Below are positions 48,973-57,677 of a stretch of 64,000 nucleotides of DNA, one piece after another. Source of the DNA: Microcaldota archaeon (GTDB taxonomy: Archaea; Micrarchaeota; Micrarchaeia; Anstonellales; Anstonellaceae); the NCBI GenBank assembly GCA_021814005.1, contig JAKAJC010000001.1, positions 69,379 to 133,378 of the forward strand, read 5' to 3'. Numbering within the stretch: the stretch's first letter is position 1; every line of letters starts with the position of its first letter. Position numbers and translations under genes: made by a program. The notes under the pieces are model-generated. The model saw only the letters and a list, made by a program, of their open reading frames with translations, was not told where the DNA came from and made no database searches.

Positions 48973-49018
48973 ATGCCGTTTCTTGTGCATATCCTATGCC
49001 GTTTCGCGTACATATCCT
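48973..49018. promoter_or_regulatory. Tandem 23-bp direct repeats upstream of padR
   Basis: ATGCCGTTTC(TTGTGC/GCGTAC)ATATCCT occurs twice in tandem (48973-48995 and 48996-49018), differing only at four central positions. A TATA-like region TATTTAAGGATATATTCC lies just beyond (about 49021-49040). The 23-bp spacing, about two helix turns, suits cooperative binding on one DNA face. Confidence 0.7.
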
Positions 49019-49143
49019 ATTTGGAATATATCCTTAAATAGCTATTGCCGCCCGCGCCGCGCGCGGGTTCGGCGGCACCAAATAAAGCTATAAACCCCCA
49101 AAGCGCAAGCCAGACCAACTCACGCTTGATATGAGGTTGTACC

Positions 49144-49599
49144 ATGGATGGATTTGTTGATGAAGTCGCGTTCGCCGCCAGGCACAAGGACTGGATGGTT
49201 GTCAAGAAACTGTTGATTGAGGCAAATACTCTGCCCGAGGAGATTGCACTCACTCTTGCCTCCATTGACAAGACAATGGTGCGCAAATCGTACGAATACA
49301 CCGGCATCAAGACAGATATTGTCGAGGCATATGTTGCCAAGGTGGCCAAGAAGGGGCGCACATTTGCCAATTTGTCTGCCGTTTTCGGCTCACTCAAACC
49401 CGGCGAGGTGAAGGCCGCGCTTTTGGAGGCCTGCCCCACGCCGGCGCACTATCCGATTGCTGAAAGCTATTTTGTGAAAAAACTTCTTGAGGAAATCGGC
49501 TTTGACCCCTGCCTTGAGCCTGAAACTCTTGGCAAGGTGTTCCCGCACATAAAAGTTGCAAAACCCCGCGGGAATTTCGGCGGCAAGAAAAAGAAATAA
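49144..49599 (+). CDS. Conserved archaeal protein, possibly DUF2666
   Basis: 151 aa, soluble, helical. The segments FAARHKDWMVVKKLLI, LPEEIALTLASIDKTM and RKSYEYTGI recall archaeal DUF2666 proteins; this is from memory of the family pattern and should be checked. Ends in a Gly/Lys tail (FGGKKKK). ATG with GAGGTTG about 10 nt upstream. Lies upstream of the ACT-like gene, which starts 51 nt later. Confidence 0.65.
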   Translation: MDGFVDEVAFAARHKDWMVVKKLLIEANTLPEEIALTLASIDKTMVRKSYEYTGIKTDIVEAYVAKVAKKGRTFANLSAVFGSLKPGEVKAALLEACPTPAHYPIAESYFVKKLLEEIGFDPCLEPETLGKVFPHIKVAKPRGNFGGKKKK

Positions 49600-49650
49600 G
49601 CCCGCCCGAAAAAGAAGTAGTCTTTTATTTTGTACCATTTTTACCTCATT

Positions 49651-50325
49651 ATGGCAAATCCTGTTTCCAATAAAACATCGCGCCAGTCAGCTAACCTCGT
49701 GCGCCTGTGGCTGAAGCAAAAGCCGTTCATGCACTGGCTGGTGCGCGAAGGGCTTGTGAATTACACCGCACTTGCCAAACGGCTGGACGAGGAGGGATTT
49801 GCTTCGGGCAAGAGGCCGGTTGCCGCGCTGAGGGCCGCCCTTTTGCGCTCCCGCCATCTTGATTTGGGCGAGTTCAATCCGTTCGGACACAACAGGGTGC
49901 TGAAAGATTCCACCTTCGAAATACGCTCGGGCATTACGGTAGTGCAGTCGGCCAAGGCGCTCAACATCCCCATCATTTCCGTTTCATCGTCGAAAAACGG
50001 CGTGATAAGCCTTGTCGACCCCGACGAGGAGGCGCACATTCCAAAGAGCGCGAAAGTGATTGGCGAGGATTTGGTTCTCATAACCATCTACTCGGACGAG
50101 CGCATGGAAACAGAATCAGGCGTGCTGGCAACGCTGATGCTGCATCTGGCTTTGCAAAATGTCAACGTCGTGGAAATGACATCTTCCGGGCCTGACACGT
50201 TATTGGTCATTTCGCCGAAAGATTTGGCTGTGGCGCTTGGAGTGCTGCAAGGTTTGATGGGCGGCGGCAAGAGAAGCAAGGGAGAGCAGGCGCTCTTTTC
50301 ATACGACAAACCGGTGAAGACGTAG
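49651..50325 (+). CDS. Conserved protein with winged-helix-like N-terminus and ACT-like domain
   Basis: 224 aa. N-terminal 70 residues (SANLVRLWLKQKPFMHWLVREGLVNYTALAKRL) look like a winged-helix or HTH with a basic face; the C-terminal half has beta-alpha-beta units (VLITIYSDERMETESGVLATLMLHLALQNVNVVEMTSSGPDTLLVIS) typical of ACT regulatory domains, but no amino-acid-pathway enzyme is attached. Probably a small-molecule-responsive regulator or an RNA-related protein. The ATG at 49651 follows a stretch of T that may be a TATA-like element. Confidence 0.65.
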   Translation: MANPVSNKTSRQSANLVRLWLKQKPFMHWLVREGLVNYTALAKRLDEEGFASGKRPVAALRAALLRSRHLDLGEFNPFGHNRVLKDSTFEIRSGITVVQSAKALNIPIISVSSSKNGVISLVDPDEEAHIPKSAKVIGEDLVLITIYSDERMETESGVLATLMLHLALQNVNVVEMTSSGPDTLLVISPKDLAVALGVLQGLMGGGKRSKGEQALFSYDKPVKT

Positions 50326-50421
50326 GGAAAAGGAAAGGCATTAGGGGGAATCAGGAAAGAACCTCAAAACTGAAGGGGGACTTTGGTCGTTCTGGTGTTC
50401 CCCCTGCGGTTGCGGAAACCT

Positions 50422-50429
50422 TTATAAAA
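50422..50429 (+). promoter_or_regulatory. TATA box of the EF-1alpha/S10 operon
   Basis: TTATAAAA lies 85 nt before the ATG at 50514, so the leader would be about 55-60 nt, longer than most here, with a GAGGTG Shine-Dalgarno. Long leaders are usual for highly translated genes. Confidence 0.55.
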
Positions 50430-50513
50430 TCAAAAGGGCATAGCCAAACCAACAACGGCTTACCGAGTATGCTGGCTAATGCAGACGAAGGGAGTCTGAA
50501 TCGAGGTGTCTAA

Positions 50514-51785
50514 ATGGCAAACAAAGAACACATGAACCTAATCTTCATCGGTCACGTCGACCACGGCAAGTCGACGACAGTGGGCCGCGTGCTTTACGAG
50601 ACCGGCGCCATGACAGACCAGCAGTTGCGCAAACTCAAAGAGGAGGCCGAGAAAGTCGGCAAAGCGACATTCGAGTTCGCCTTCTCCATGGACACCCTCA
50701 AAGAAGAGCGCGAGAGAGGAGTGACCATTGAGCTCTCGCACAAGGAGTTCGAGACAGCCAAGTTCTACTTTACAATCATCGACGCCCCGGGACACAAGGA
50801 CTTCGTCAAGAACATGATTACGGGCGCCTCGCAGGCCGACGCCGGCGTGCTTGTGTGCTCTGCCAAAGAAGGAATTCAGCCCCAGACAAAGGAGCACGCC
50901 TTTTTGGCCAAAGTGCTGGGCATCAACCAGCTCATCGTCGGCATCAACAAGATGGACGCCGTCAACTGGGACCACGTCAAATACGACGAAACAAAGATGG
51001 CCCTCACAACGCTGTTGAAAAACATCGGCTACAAGACCGACACACTCCCGTTCATTCCCTACTCGGGATTCATGGGAGACAACATCAAGACAAAGAGCGC
51101 CAACATGCCCTGGTATTCCGGCCCGACGCTCCTTGAGTGCTTCGACAAGCTGGTTGCTCCGCCCAAACCTACGGACAAGCCGCTGCGCCTCCCCATTCAG
51201 GACGCCTTCACAATCACGGGCCACGGCACAGTGCCGGTCGGCCGTGTTGAGACAGGCATCCTCAAGCCCAACATGAACGTTATCTTCATGCCCTCGGGCG
51301 CCAAGGGTGAGTGCAAGCGCATTGAAATGCACCACCAGGAGCTGGCCCAGGCAGTCCCCGGCGACAACGTCGGATTCAACGTGAAAAACGTTGACAAGAA
51401 GGACATCAAGCGCGGCGAGGTGGTCGGCCCGGTCGATAACCCGCCCACAGTGGCCGCAGACTTCACGGCGCAAATCGTGGTGCTCGAGCACCCGACCGCC
51501 ATCGGCAAGGGATACACGCCCGTCTTCCACATCCACACGGCGCAGGTTGCCTGCACCATCGTGGAAATCCTCGAGAAGAAGGACCCCAAGACAGGCGCGA
51601 CAATGCAGAAGAACCCCGACTTCATCAAGACCGGCGACGTGGCCATCATCAAGGTCAAGCCGCTCAAGGCCGTGGTGGTCGAGAAGTTCTCGGCATTCCC
51701 GCCCCTGGGCCGCTTCGCCATCCGCGACATGGGCCAGACAGTGGCCGCAGGCGTGGTGCTTGAAGTGACGCCCAAGACGGCGTAA
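50514..51785 (+). CDS. tuf: Translation elongation factor EF-1alpha (aEF1A)
   Basis: Brings aminoacyl-tRNA to the ribosome with GTP. 423 aa. G1 [10 protein letters not shown] (residues 12-21), G2 RGVTIELS, G3 [10 protein letters not shown]4 NKMD (about 146-149), G5 near SGFMGDNI. Domains II and III follow. Strong Shine-Dalgarno GAGGTG 6 nt before ATG. rps10 follows 45 nt later, the usual archaeal order. Confidence 0.98.
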   Translation: MANKEHMNLIFIGHVDHGKSTTVGRVLYETGAMTDQQLRKLKEEAEKVGKATFEFAFSMDTLKEERERGVTIELSHKEFETAKFYFTIIDAPGHKDFVKNMITGASQADAGVLVCSAKEGIQPQTKEHAFLAKVLGINQLIVGINKMDAVNWDHVKYDETKMALTTLLKNIGYKTDTLPFIPYSGFMGDNIKTKSANMPWYSGPTLLECFDKLVAPPKPTDKPLRLPIQDAFTITGHGTVPVGRVETGILKPNMNVIFMPSGAKGECKRIEMHHQELAQAVPGDNVGFNVKNVDKKDIKRGEVVGPVDNPPTVAADFTAQIVVLEHPTAIGKGYTPVFHIHTAQVACTIVEILEKKDPKTGATMQKNPDFIKTGDVAIIKVKPLKAVVVEKFSAFPPLGRFAIRDMGQTVAAGVVLEVTPKTA

Positions 51786-51830
51786 GGTTTTTTTATTTTT
51801 TAATTTCATTTATTTTGGATTGGTGAACAA
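51786..51830 (+). other. Short gap between EF-1alpha and S10
   Basis: TTTTTTTATTTTTTAA is a T-rich run that could stop part of the transcripts, followed by GGTGAAC, the Shine-Dalgarno of rps10. Nothing else seen. Confidence 0.4.
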
Positions 51831-52136
51831 ATGAGCAAAGCACGAATCAAACTTATCGGCAAAAACCCAAAAGAGCTGGACGACGTCTGCCATCAGATTG
51901 AGGAGATAGCCAAGACCACGGGAGTGGATTTGGCCGGCCCCATCTACATGCCTACAAGACGCCTCAAGATTTCGACCAGGCGCACGCCCTGCGGCGACGG
52001 CTCTGACACATACGAGCACTGGGAAATGCGCATCCACAAGCGCATGATTGACGTGGCCGGAGATGAGAGAACTCTTCGCCAGATTATGCGCGTCAAGGTG
52101 CCCGACACGGTGCACGTGAAGATTTCGATTGAGTAA
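51831..52136 (+). CDS. rps10: 30S ribosomal protein S10
   Basis: 101 aa, a full-length archaeal S10. RIKLIGKNPKELDDVC, GPIYMPTRRLKISTRRTP and HWEMRIHKRMIDV are the family's conserved strands and RNA-binding loop. Co-transcribed with EF-1alpha. It is the last housekeeping gene before the acquired region on the right. Confidence 0.97.
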   Translation: MSKARIKLIGKNPKELDDVCHQIEEIAKTTGVDLAGPIYMPTRRLKISTRRTPCGDGSDTYEHWEMRIHKRMIDVAGDERTLRQIMRVKVPDTVHVKISIE

Positions 52137-52326
52137 GGCCGGATTTTTTGGCCCATAATCCATTTTTTATATTCCCCAGTGCAAACTAGAATCGAATGAT
52201 GAGTCTACGACTACTGATGGCCTCAAAACCAGATGAAGACGTGACTTGACTCTGACCCAACATTTATGCCAATAATGAGGAAGTAAGAGACATAGTATTT
52301 TAAACATCAAATGTCTCAAATACCTC
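52137..52326. other. Left edge of the acquired region, no gene
   Basis: 190 nt with no ORF of note. TTTTTTATA at 52163-52172 may end the S10 transcript. TATTTTAAAC (52295-52304) is a TATA box 23-32 nt before the integrase GTG. No tRNA, direct repeat or target duplication is seen at this edge. Confidence 0.4.
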
Positions 52327-53559
52327 GTGAAACCGGCATCTCCGCACGCTGTCGTCGAGGCGGACATTGAAAAGCAGATCGCGGGACATCTCTCCCACGC
52401 CCAGCTTACGCCGGGCCAGAGGGCGGCCCTCAAGTCCTTCCGCCTTGAATTTTGCGTCAACCGCAACCAGAAGTTGGCCACCCAGGAATCCTATTTGCGC
52501 TACATCTGCTTTCTAGGCCGCCACGTGAAAAAGGAATTCCAGGACATGACGAAGGACGACATAATCGACTATATTTCCAGCCTGCAGGGCAAGAGCGAGA
52601 GCCTAAAGGACTGGGCCAAGCTCGCGATTAAGATGTTCTTCCGCTGGCAGCGCACGGGGGCCATAACCCGCGGCAACCCCTACCCCGACATCGTGTCGTG
52701 GATCCGCGTGACGCAGCCCAAGACCAAGAAAGTGCGCGTCGAGGACTGCATTTCCGCCGACGAATACCGGCTCATGCTCAACGCCTGCAAGAACCAGCGC
52801 GATAGGGCGCTTGTCGCCCTTCTCTACGACAGCGGCGCAAGGATTAGCGAGATATGCAACATCCAGCTCAAGGACGTGCACATGGAGGGCGAGATGCCCT
52901 TCGTGACGTTCGCCCAGAGCAAGACCACCGAGGGCACGGGCCGGCCCTGCTACCTCATCAGCTCGATTGCCGAGATTGCGGCCTGGTACAAGATGCACCC
53001 CGACAAGGACAACTCCAACGCCTTCCTCTTCTGCAACATCAAGCTGCGCACCAAGCTGCCATTCATCACGCCCAAGATGGCGAACCAGACCCTCCAGCGC
53101 ATCGGCATCAACGCCGGCATAAGAAAACACATCCACCCCCACCTTTTCCGCCATTCCTCGGCCACGAACGACCGGCGCAGCGGCATGAACGACCAGTTTA
53201 TGCAAATCAAGTATGGATGGACCGAGAATTCCCGCATGGCGCAGCGCTACGCCCACATCACCGCCGAGGACGTGGCGCGCTTCCAGATGAAGCAGCGCGG
53301 GCAGGCTGTCAAGAAGGACGAAACACCGGAATTCAAGGAATGCCCCCGCTGCCACGCCCAGATTCCCTTTGCCGCCAAGGAGTGCGAAAACTGCCTCATG
53401 CCCCTCGATGCGAAGCTTCGGATGGAAAAGGCACTTGAACCGACGAAGATAAACCAGCTTATGGAGCAGATGGCGATGATGCAGGCAGAGCTTGTGAAAT
53501 TGCAGAAGGCAGCCGCCCGAGGGACGATTGCGAAGGCGAAAAGCAGGGCGGGAGTATGA
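52327..53559 (+). CDS. Tyrosine recombinase/integrase with a C-terminal zinc ribbon
   Basis: 410 aa from a leaderless GTG 23-32 nt after a TATA box. The core-binding domain (LATQESYLRYICFLGRHVKK) is followed by the catalytic domain: Arg172 (GARISE), Lys in QSKTTEG, HLFRH (His272, Arg275), W in YGWTENS and nucleophile Tyr308 (QRYAH). A zinc ribbon CPRC...CENC near residues 339-358 and a coiled tail complete it. This is the archaeal integrase/XerC-like layout, larger than XerA (about 290 aa). It may have moved the island or act on a dif-like site; no att site seen. Confidence 0.93.
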   Translation: MKPASPHAVVEADIEKQIAGHLSHAQLTPGQRAALKSFRLEFCVNRNQKLATQESYLRYICFLGRHVKKEFQDMTKDDIIDYISSLQGKSESLKDWAKLAIKMFFRWQRTGAITRGNPYPDIVSWIRVTQPKTKKVRVEDCISADEYRLMLNACKNQRDRALVALLYDSGARISEICNIQLKDVHMEGEMPFVTFAQSKTTEGTGRPCYLISSIAEIAAWYKMHPDKDNSNAFLFCNIKLRTKLPFITPKMANQTLQRIGINAGIRKHIHPHLFRHSSATNDRRSGMNDQFMQIKYGWTENSRMAQRYAHITAEDVARFQMKQRGQAVKKDETPEFKECPRCHAQIPFAAKECENCLMPLDAKLRMEKALEPTKINQLMEQMAMMQAELVKLQKAAARGTIAKAKSRAGV

Positions 53560-53598
53560 TGCCGATACAAACAAAAACATCGTATGCTTGGGTGTAAT

Positions 53599-54921
53599 AT
53601 GGACGAGAGCGAAATCAAGGGGCTTGTCGAAACCGGCGAGGGCTACACGCTTGACTTCAAGGAGTCCCTTCCCAACGACTTAGGACGGCACCTCTGCGCC
53701 TTCACCAACGCCTCCGGCGGCAAAATCATCATCGGTGTGCGCGACAACGGCACGCCTTCCGGTTATTCTCCGAACAATGCCGACGAGGCGCGCATCAACT
53801 CCTATGCCCGCAACCTCGACCCTCCCACTCGCGTCCGCGTGGAGCGAGTCGGCCCGTTCGCCGTCATCCACATTCCCGAGGGACCCGACAAGCCCTATTC
53901 CAGCGGCGGGAATTTCTACCTGCGCATCGGTTCTATGTCCCAGCAGCTTCGGCGCGACGAGATACGCGAGTTCTTCCAAAAGGAGAGGCTGCTGCGCTTC
54001 GATGAGAAGCCCAACACCTCGTTTGATTTCCGCTCCGATTTCGACCAGTCCCTCTTCAAGCAATACCTCTCCAGAGCCGGTATCACACCCCTGCCTGACC
54101 AGAAGGACACCTTGCGCAACCTCGATCTCCTAGACGGGCCATATCTGCGCAATGCCGGAGTGCTGCTCTTCACCCCAAGCGTTACCCGTTTCTTCACCAG
54201 CGCCACCCTCCTGTGCGTCCTCTACCAAGGCAACGATAAGGTCACCATCCTGGACCGCAAGGAGTTCCGCGGCGACCTCCTCTCCAACCACGAGAACGCG
54301 CTCACCTATATCCGCTCGAAACTCAACACCAACCTCATTATCAAGGCCGAGCGCACCAACAAGCTTGAACTGCCCGAAGAGGCCCTGCGAGAGGCATTGG
54401 TGAACGCCCTTGCCCACCGCGACTATTTCTCCCCCGGCCATGTGCAGGTGGATATCTATCTCGACCGAGTGGACATCTCCAACCCCGGCGGCCTGGTCTC
54501 GGGCTTGCCGCGCAAGGAGCTGGGTAAGCGCAGTATGCCCCGCAACCCGCTTCTCATGGACCTTTTGCAGCGCATCGACAAGGTGGAGCGGGCCGGCTCG
54601 GGCATCAAGCGCATCCGCGACGCCATGAAGAAGATCGGGCTCAAGCCCCGCTTTGACATCAACGAGGGCTTCTTCTCGGTGGTGTTCCCAAGAAGTACCC
54701 AGACCGCACCCGAAAGTTCCCAGAAAGGTTCCCAGAAGAGTTCCCAGAAGATCCTCGACCTGATCCAAAACAACCCAGGCATAACCATCGAAGAGCTGGC
54801 TTCTAAGATTGGCATCAGCGACCGGGCGGTGAAAAAGCAACTCTCGATTCTGAAGGCACGCGGGAGCCTGAAACGCATCGGGCCGGACAGGGGCGGGCAT
54901 TGGGAGATAGTGCAGGAGTGA
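53599..54921 (+). CDS. AlbA_2/HATPase_c_4 regulator with C-terminal winged helix
   Basis: 440 aa. N-terminal AlbA_2 (schlafen-like) domain (TLDFKESLPNDLGRHLCAFTNASGGKIIIGV), then an HATPase_c_4 domain (LPEEALREALVNALAHRDYF, NPGGL, RNPLLMDLLQ), then repeated SSQKGSQKSSQK and a winged helix (NPGITIEELASKIGISDRAVKKQLSIL). The family is found in defence islands and prophages as a possible regulator. The ATG at 53599 (MDESEI) is best supported by GGGTG; an ATG 5 codons up is possible. GC-rich codon use, like the integrase. Confidence 0.88.
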   Translation: MDESEIKGLVETGEGYTLDFKESLPNDLGRHLCAFTNASGGKIIIGVRDNGTPSGYSPNNADEARINSYARNLDPPTRVRVERVGPFAVIHIPEGPDKPYSSGGNFYLRIGSMSQQLRRDEIREFFQKERLLRFDEKPNTSFDFRSDFDQSLFKQYLSRAGITPLPDQKDTLRNLDLLDGPYLRNAGVLLFTPSVTRFFTSATLLCVLYQGNDKVTILDRKEFRGDLLSNHENALTYIRSKLNTNLIIKAERTNKLELPEEALREALVNALAHRDYFSPGHVQVDIYLDRVDISNPGGLVSGLPRKELGKRSMPRNPLLMDLLQRIDKVERAGSGIKRIRDAMKKIGLKPRFDINEGFFSVVFPRSTQTAPESSQKGSQKSSQKILDLIQNNPGITIEELASKIGISDRAVKKQLSILKARGSLKRIGPDRGGHWEIVQE

Positions 54922-55130
54922 ACAAACAGATGTGCCTAAAAGTATCCAGAAAAGTATCTGAAAAAGTATCTGAAAGCACCGACGAGAAAGAGCCGAAAAG
55001 TATGACGAAAGTACAAGAAAAGTATAAGGAAATTCTAGATGCCATTCTCGCAGAATCGACTATCGCCCAGCACGAGCAGGCAGAGGAACTCCATCAAACC
55101 CCACGGCCCATGGTCGGGCAGGGCGTTTAA
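54918..55130 (+). CDS. Small coupled ORF with KVSE repeats (low confidence)
   Basis: A 70-aa frame whose GTG overlaps the TGA of the regulator gene (GTGA), suggesting translational coupling; an ATG five codons on is also possible. It begins with repeats (LKVSRKVSEKVSE) like the repeated linker just before the wing of AlbA_2/HATPase proteins, then a helix (KEILDAILAESTIAQHEQAEELHQ). It may be a truncated duplicate of that linker and winged helix, or a small partner protein. Confidence 0.4.
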   Translation: MNKQMCLKVSRKVSEKVSESTDEKEPKSMTKVQEKYKEILDAILAESTIAQHEQAEELHQTPRPMVGQGV

Positions 55131-55181
55131 CCGGAAATCTAGTGAGGGTAAAGTTATAAGGTAAAAAATCGAAGTAACTTC

Positions 55182-57647
55182 ATGCCTAAAACAGGAAATA
55201 TCAGGCTTTTCGCACCTTCTGAAAAAAAGAGATGGCAAAAATACCTGATAAACATCCAAAAAATATGCAAGGGGCCAGATTGGGAGAAAAAATACTGCAA
55301 GGAATTGAAAAAACACCTCACGGGTTTGTCTCAAACTCAGTTGCAATCATTCAAACAAAAACTCGGTTATCCTAATACAGCTCAATTTGACGATATCCTT
55401 AGGGACAAGAAAAAAGCCATAACTGCTTATTGCTATTGGGTATTCTCTAGAAATTATCGTTCCAGCATAAGCAGATTCCTCAATCTGACGGGGCAAACCG
55501 GGAAAGCTCTTCAAAAAACAGCATTCTTGGGGATTCTAGGATTATCTGACGCCGAACTGGAAGGAATCGTTCTCTTCCAGATATGGAGGAAAACGGCAAT
55601 CTTCGAACGGGACTATTCGTTGCGTGAAGTTACGAATGAACAGATTACGCAAGTGGATAAGAAAGTAAAGTGGCTAGCAGGAACTTTATCGAAGGGAGCG
55701 CATAGGCCTTCCGAAACCGATGATAAAGTTTATCACTTCAAGCAAAAGGGAGTCTATCGGGATTATCGGATCTACTGGTTTCTCAGACAAAAAAGCGATG
55801 AAGAAGAGCCGTCGTGGCCAAACAATCAACGGCAAAAACGGTTTTCGAGCAAAATATTAGCCATCAACCAAACAGGGAAGAAAATACATCTCGTTGTGCA
55901 TAATTCTAAAGAGAGGAAAATTTTTCTTAGATTCCTTCAACGCACGATTAAGCTTGAATTGATGTCAACCCAGAGCGAAACGCCTGTGAATAAAGCACAA
56001 CTACAGAAGCTTTTCGTTCCAGATGAAGCTGACGACACTCTGCCCGTAATCAGCGTGTCCTACAAATATACTAATTTACCTGGAAATCCAAAGCTTATCA
56101 TCCAAGATCGCGCTGGAAAAAACCCTGTAAAGGGCGCGGTCAAAAGACTTACTGAAAACAAAGACATAACCCCAGAAGAAATATCCAACATATCTGCATT
56201 TACTCTTCTTTTCTCAGGTCAGCCAGTCAAAGTCAGAGTTTTCGAGGGTAGATTTGGATACTACAAAATGCAAATCCCTGACAGAAGTCTGGCCTATCAG
56301 GATCGCGAAGGATTAATCTCACAATTTAAACAAAAAACAAACATTCCGATCAACCAATACTTTGAATTTGAAGGTAAACCCATCGAAGTCAAGGAAGCGA
56401 TAAATTCGCTTCTAAACACCCAACTCGTTTCAATAAGCGATGATCCGCCCATATACCGGAAGGTCCTTGAAGTCTTATACCAGATGGGCCTCCTCCATGC
56501 GCCCGAAGAGGAAAACAAGCGATACTGCGTATACAATGGATGCGTGAAGCAATATGCCAATACTTGGCAGAAAGGCACGTGTTCGGAATGCGGGGGGCAA
56601 TTGCACCTATTCGGAGAATACTTCGCAGTGAAGACAGATAAGGCAAAGATTCGAGAACTTATTTCAGACTCACTTATTTTAGAAGGATATTCGGTTGTGC
56701 ACGGAACACGGAAATTCAATAAGAGGAAAACAGACGTTATCGAAGTATATACGCCAAAAGGCAGCGTTGTTGTAGTGCCAGTCAATTCACAAAAAATCGA
56801 CTCAAACCTACTAGAATACTTGAAATTCAACGACGCAGCCGTAGTATTCGCACCATATCCTTACACGAGCGAAACTGACCAAATTCGAGGATATGGGCAT
56901 GGCGTTGTTACTGTGTCTGACCTTATCTACAATAAATTAACCAATTCTAATCAAAAGTTGTTTACGGCTGAAATTGATTCTTGCTTAAATGCAACGCAAA
57001 CCCGTATCGAAAACAACTATCGAAACGCATTGGCCCGGCTTGAACGCACAGGGGATTACGACTTCCATAAATTCGAGGAAGACACATTCTCGCTAGTCCA
57101 CTTCCTTCTGCCGACTTCTCAACGCCTAGGGGATCAGTTCATCGGCAAGCGTGTCCCGGATGGAATAGCGGCAATACCTCTTTCTTCATCCGAGAGATTC
57201 TGCGTCTCATGGGATAGCAAATACTCCACAGCGCAATACGCATTCAGCGAAAAACCTGCGAAATCCGCATACTACATAAAACGGCTGCAACCACTACCAG
57301 TAGTAAAGAATCTAGGTGGACTTGGATCCTTTATCTACATATCCAACAATCTGCCAGAAAAAAGATTCAAGAAATTCGCTAAACGAGTGAAGAGACGGGC
57401 TAGATGGCCAGGTAGAATCATCCTGTTATCTTCTGCACAATTAATGGAATTATGCAAGCACAAAGCATCCGTACAGCAAGTGCTTGCCGCATCTCCCGAG
57501 ATGAATGAAAGTTACTACAAAAAGATAGCTGGATTATTCTCTAAACGCTACCGAAAAATATACGCTATCTCCCCGGCCGAGATTCAGGCAATCACATCTA
57601 GCCAATATACGACACCTGCACTGAGTATAAGCCGCGCAGAAGTCTGA
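55182..57647 (+). CDS. Large predicted nuclease: Cys4 zinc finger plus PD-(D/E)XK domain, defence island
   Basis: 821 aa, AT-rich, no clear family. Leaderless ATG after TTATAAGGT at about 55155. The N-terminal 440 residues are basic and unrecognised. C449-X4-C454 and C-X2-C near 468-471 make a zinc finger. The C-terminal domain has FEED (about 630), VPD660GIAAI and WD678SKYS (Lys680): the spacing PD-X17-D-X-K closely follows FokI's catalytic PD450G...VD467TK469. This suggests a PD-(D/E)XK nuclease with a separate DNA-recognition half. It precedes hsdR by 30 nt. Confidence 0.72.
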   Translation: MPKTGNIRLFAPSEKKRWQKYLINIQKICKGPDWEKKYCKELKKHLTGLSQTQLQSFKQKLGYPNTAQFDDILRDKKKAITAYCYWVFSRNYRSSISRFLNLTGQTGKALQKTAFLGILGLSDAELEGIVLFQIWRKTAIFERDYSLREVTNEQITQVDKKVKWLAGTLSKGAHRPSETDDKVYHFKQKGVYRDYRIYWFLRQKSDEEEPSWPNNQRQKRFSSKILAINQTGKKIHLVVHNSKERKIFLRFLQRTIKLELMSTQSETPVNKAQLQKLFVPDEADDTLPVISVSYKYTNLPGNPKLIIQDRAGKNPVKGAVKRLTENKDITPEEISNISAFTLLFSGQPVKVRVFEGRFGYYKMQIPDRSLAYQDREGLISQFKQKTNIPINQYFEFEGKPIEVKEAINSLLNTQLVSISDDPPIYRKVLEVLYQMGLLHAPEEENKRYCVYNGCVKQYANTWQKGTCSECGGQLHLFGEYFAVKTDKAKIRELISDSLILEGYSVVHGTRKFNKRKTDVIEVYTPKGSVVVVPVNSQKIDSNLLEYLKFNDAAVVFAPYPYTSETDQIRGYGHGVVTVSDLIYNKLTNSNQKLFTAEIDSCLNATQTRIENNYRNALARLERTGDYDFHKFEEDTFSLVHFLLPTSQRLGDQFIGKRVPDGIAAIPLSSSERFCVSWDSKYSTAQYAFSEKPAKSAYYIKRLQPLPVVKNLGGLGSFIYISNNLPEKRFKKFAKRVKRRARWPGRIILLSSAQLMELCKHKASVQQVLAASPEMNESYYKKIAGLFSKRYRKIYAISPAEIQAITSSQYTTPALSISRAEV

Positions 57648-57677
57648 TTTATTAACCTCTTATTCCTCGTATATTCA

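Noticed and set aside
50538-51809. 423-aa leftward ORF antisense to EF-1alpha
   Set aside because: Its length equals the EF-1alpha gene and results from the strong codon bias of that gene; no recognisable protein.
52854-53438. 194-aa His/Pro-rich ORF inside the integrase gene
   Set aside because: Alternative frame of the integrase, compositionally odd and without motifs; the integrase frame has all catalytic residues.
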